Below, one piece after another: positions 9,558 through 11,670 of a DNA stretch of 11,670 nucleotides. A program made the translations under genes and the position numbers. The stretch lies in the NCBI GenBank assembly GCA_029747585.1, contig JAPEVF010001271.1:1-11670 (forward strand). Direction: 5' to 3'. Source of the DNA: Pleurotus djamor (taxonomy: Eukaryota; Basidiomycota; Agaricomycetes; Agaricales; Pleurotaceae). Below the pieces are notes generated by a model. That model saw nothing but the letters and a program-made list of their open reading frames with translations, had not been told where the DNA came from and did not search any database. Each line of letters starts with the position of its first letter. Position 1 is the first letter of the stretch.

Positions 9558-11026
9558 ATGATCAAGCGGATGGCAGGGCGAATCGGATCCCACCTGGGCC
9601 AGACGAGCGTCCTTAACAATAAACATGATCAAGACCTCTCCTTCACGCCACACATCCCATCATCGGCATCTTCATCTACTTCATCTTCATCGTATATGCA
9701 TCACTTTGACCACAGAGGGTCCATTTCCACGGAACGAACTTCACTAAGCGAGTGGAGTAGTAAGCGAGGGGACAGCCTGGATATGCTCCCGGAGGAGGAT
9801 GTAGTCGAGAAACCCAAGCTCGTCAAGAAGACGAGGGGTTCCTACAAATTGTCGGATTTCTTGATTCAGCGGACCTTGGGGACGGGGAGCTTTGGTCGTG
9901 TCCATCTAGGTTCGTATCCACCCTTTTGTACCATAACTATTTGCCCAACCGCAACTGTCTTTCAGTCCAAAGTAAACATAATCTACGGTTCTACGCTATC
10001 AAGGTCCTCAACAAGGAGAAGGTCGTCAAGATGAAGCAGGAGGCACACACGAACAACGAACAACAAATTCTCGAATGTATACAACACCCTTTCATCGTCA
10101 ACCTCTGGGGTACTTTTCAAGACTGTACTAATCTCTATATGGTTATGGATTTCGTGCCGGGCGGGGAGTTATTCACGCTATTACGGCGTTCGAATGTCAG
10201 TTTTTAATTTTACATCAGTGCCCCACTCCCATCTAAGATCTTTTGTTTTCCCCAGCGGTTTCCAGATCCAGTAGCCAAATTCTACGCTGCAGAAGTCGCG
10301 CTGGCGCTCAACTATCTGCATAGTCTGGACATAATATATCGTGACTTGAAGCCCGAAAACATCCTCCTCAATATCGACGGCCACATCAAAGTCGCCGACT
10401 TCGGTTTCGCAAAAGCATGTGAAGTCACCACTTGGACCCTCTGCGGTACACCAGACTACCTTGCCCCCGAAATAATTTCGCAGCAACGTTACAACAAATC
10501 CGTGGACTGGTACGCTCTCGGCATCCTCATCTTCGAAATGCTTTCTGGCCTGCCACCGTTCCACGAACCGGACTCGAGTCCTTTCCAACTCTACCAGAAA
10601 ATAGCACGCGGGCCTGTGTGCATTCGGTGGCCCAATTTTAATCCATTAGCTACCGATCTTATTTGGAAGCTATTGGAAGGAGATCCCACGAAGAGGTACG
10701 GGAATTTGAGACACGGTGCGGGGGATGTCTTTGCACACCCGTGGTTCNAGGGAGGTGGACTGGGAGAGGCTGGCAGCGCGAGAGATTACGGCGCCGTATC
10801 TGCCGAAGGTCGCTAGGGATGGTGATGCCTCCGCGTTCGTGTTATCCAATTGATTTCTTTCTTTCCCAGCTGATCATGTCCGCAACCTAGGTTTGAATTA
10901 TATGCCGAAGACAATTCAGCCGAGTTCTACGGTAGAGAAGCCGTGGACCAATATGGGCATCTCTTCTCTGGCTTCGAGTATACGTCCGTTCCAGCAATGG
11001 GTTCTTCGACCTCGATCCGTATATAG
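9558..11026 (+). CDS. cAMP-dependent protein kinase catalytic subunit (PKA)
   Basis: Four exons: 9558-9909, 9966-10195, 10256-10834 and 10891-11026, giving 431 aa when the N at 10748 is not counted. This AGC-family Ser/Thr kinase is released from its regulatory subunit by cAMP and in fungi controls growth, nutrient response and morphogenesis. Visible landmarks: glycine loop GTGSFGRV at 108-115; ATP lysine in AIKVL at Lys130; catalytic loop YRDLKPEN with Asp224; DFG at 242-244; activation loop [14 protein letters not shown] with the phosphorylatable Thr255; and DWYALG after it. The YRD in place of HRD and the TWTLCGT loop are PKA signatures. The first 90 residues are Ser-rich and poorly conserved. 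The C-tail has [14 protein letters not shown] and an F-x-x-F motif (FSGF), then 16 extra residues. If the N is read as a base, the frame stops at 10816 and the C-tail is lost. Start 9558 is the first in-frame ATG; 9570 is a possible alternative. Confidence 0.93.
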
Positions 11027-11440
11027 GCTGGTAATTGGCGACACTACCTCGCCAATGCGCTCGATGCGACCAGCTTTATTGTACAACAAAATCTTCAACG
11101 AATTGAATACGGCCATAACGACCAATCAATGTACCAGTTCCCCTCCGTCATGCTTCAACAAGCCCTCGCTACGGCCCTTTATATATCGTTACTCGTGGGA
11201 TACCTTGCTCGCTATCATGGTGTACTGATGTGCTTTTCGTGTTGTCAACTCATTGGACTTGCTCCGTCATTAAATAATTATCTGTTCCCTTATGAAAGAG
11301 AAAGTATGTAGACCCTATGCAATATCTTATTTTTTATGTTAAGAAAGTTTTGAGAGGTCAACGGAAGGTTTGAGAAAGTCGTCTGACACCAACTTGGCAG
11401 CAATGCGCCACGCGTAATTAGCGCCAGCGGTGTTTGCCTT
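11027..11440. other. Downstream flank of PKA
   Basis: The 3' untranslated region of the kinase gene should lie here. It is AT-rich around 11260-11350, with TTAAATAATTA near 11270 as a possible polyadenylation context. No coding frame with recognisable content is seen on either strand. Notably the minus strand lacks the rest of the TBC domain that would be expected to follow the fragment to its right. Confidence 0.45.
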
Positions 11441-11670
11441 CTACGAGTTTGACCAAACAGACTGCATCTGTCGCTCACGAGAGAAAATGTCGCTTTGCAA
11501 ATCTTCTCCTCCTCTGGAAGCAGATTTCATGAGCGCGTCGAACAAGGTCCAAGCATCCGCTGCGACCCAGTCAGCGTCACATATAGCACCCAATGCCTTG
11601 CAGTCAGCGGGGAGATCGTCGCGTCGGACGAAACCATAGAATCGAATGCCACTGCGTAGTAAAGAGGTGC
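11441..11670 (-). pseudogene. TBC-domain Rab-GAP fragment (TBC1D5-like), partial and frame-broken
   Basis: Entering from the right edge on the minus strand, one frame reads APLYYAVAFDSM and onward. After about 60 nt the similarity continues in another frame as DADWVAADAWTLFDALMKS, and then a TAG at 11443-11441 ends it. These segments resemble the N-terminal half of the TBC domain in fungal TBC1D5-type Rab GTPase-activating proteins, where the order ELLAPLYY...D-x-DS...C-x-x-x-WV-x-ADAW-x-LF is typical. The two pieces are in the right order and spacing, so one base appears to be missing near 11598-11604. An intron is unlikely, because the gap would be only about 38 nt. The rest of the TBC domain is not found downstream. 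This could be a decayed or truncated gene, or a sequencing error plus an unrecognised intron. The family call is from pattern memory only. Confidence 0.4.

Noticed and set aside
10181..10588. 135-codon minus-strand frame inside the kinase gene
   Set aside because: Shadow of the conserved PKA exon on the other strand.
10893..11228. 111-codon plus-strand frame after the kinase
   Set aside because: Overlaps the PKA last exon in another frame; reaching it by an extra splice would add a tail unlike any PKA.
1..11670. tRNA genes, transposon ends or viral remnants
   Set aside because: By eye I found no B-box-like GGTTCGA-type motif in a tRNA context, no long terminal or inverted repeats, and no transposase or polymerase motifs. 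A tRNAscan or RepeatMasker run would be decisive.

Overview
The window looks like nuclear DNA of a filamentous basidiomycete fungus, most likely an agaricomycete. Evidence: many short introns of about 52-73 nt with GT...AG ends and CTGAC-like branch sites; pyrimidine-rich leaders; good AAAATG start contexts on two genes; and a cAMP-dependent protein kinase (PKA) catalytic subunit of basidiomycete type. There is no bacterial-style operon, CRISPR array, recognisable transposon or tRNA. The species cannot be named from the sequence alone.

Layout, left to right. (1) 1-2223 is a long stretch without a gene I can support; it holds a TATA-like motif, one intron-like segment and an 11-bp inverted repeat. 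(2) 2389-3512 (+) is a two-exon GNAT acetyltransferase of 353 aa. (3) 4355-4104 (-) is a small single-pass membrane protein, tentatively COX14-like, converging on the acetyltransferase gene. (4) 4702-6140 (+) is a ten-exon membrane protein of unknown family with two hydrophobic segments at each end of a soluble middle; it diverges from gene 3 across a promoter region of about 346 bp. (5) 6937-9109 (+) is a six-exon protein of about 622 aa that I do not recognise: a folded-looking first half, a Ser/Pro-rich middle and a short ordered C-terminus. (6) 9558-11026 (+) is the four-exon PKA catalytic subunit of about 431 aa. (7) At the right edge, 11670-11441 (-), lies a fragment resembling a TBC-domain Rab-GAP of TBC1D5 type; it changes frame and stops early.

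The exon models were built by hand so that each junction keeps the reading frame. They are most secure for the acetyltransferase, PKA and the 622-aa gene, and least secure at the 3' end of the membrane-protein gene. The sequence carries three single N characters (6200, 8444, 10748). In the two places where a frame can be followed through the N (8444 and 10748), treating N as an extra base restores one continuous protein, so these Ns look like base-count errors. Read literally, they would split the 622-aa gene and cut the C-terminal tail off PKA.

The genes do not form an obvious pathway: a signalling kinase, an acetyltransferase, a possible mitochondrial assembly factor, two orphan proteins and a vesicle-traffic fragment. 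I see no convincing novel multi-gene system. The best leads are the two orphan proteins, the nested dyad and CCAAT cluster upstream of PKA, and the broken TBC fragment.
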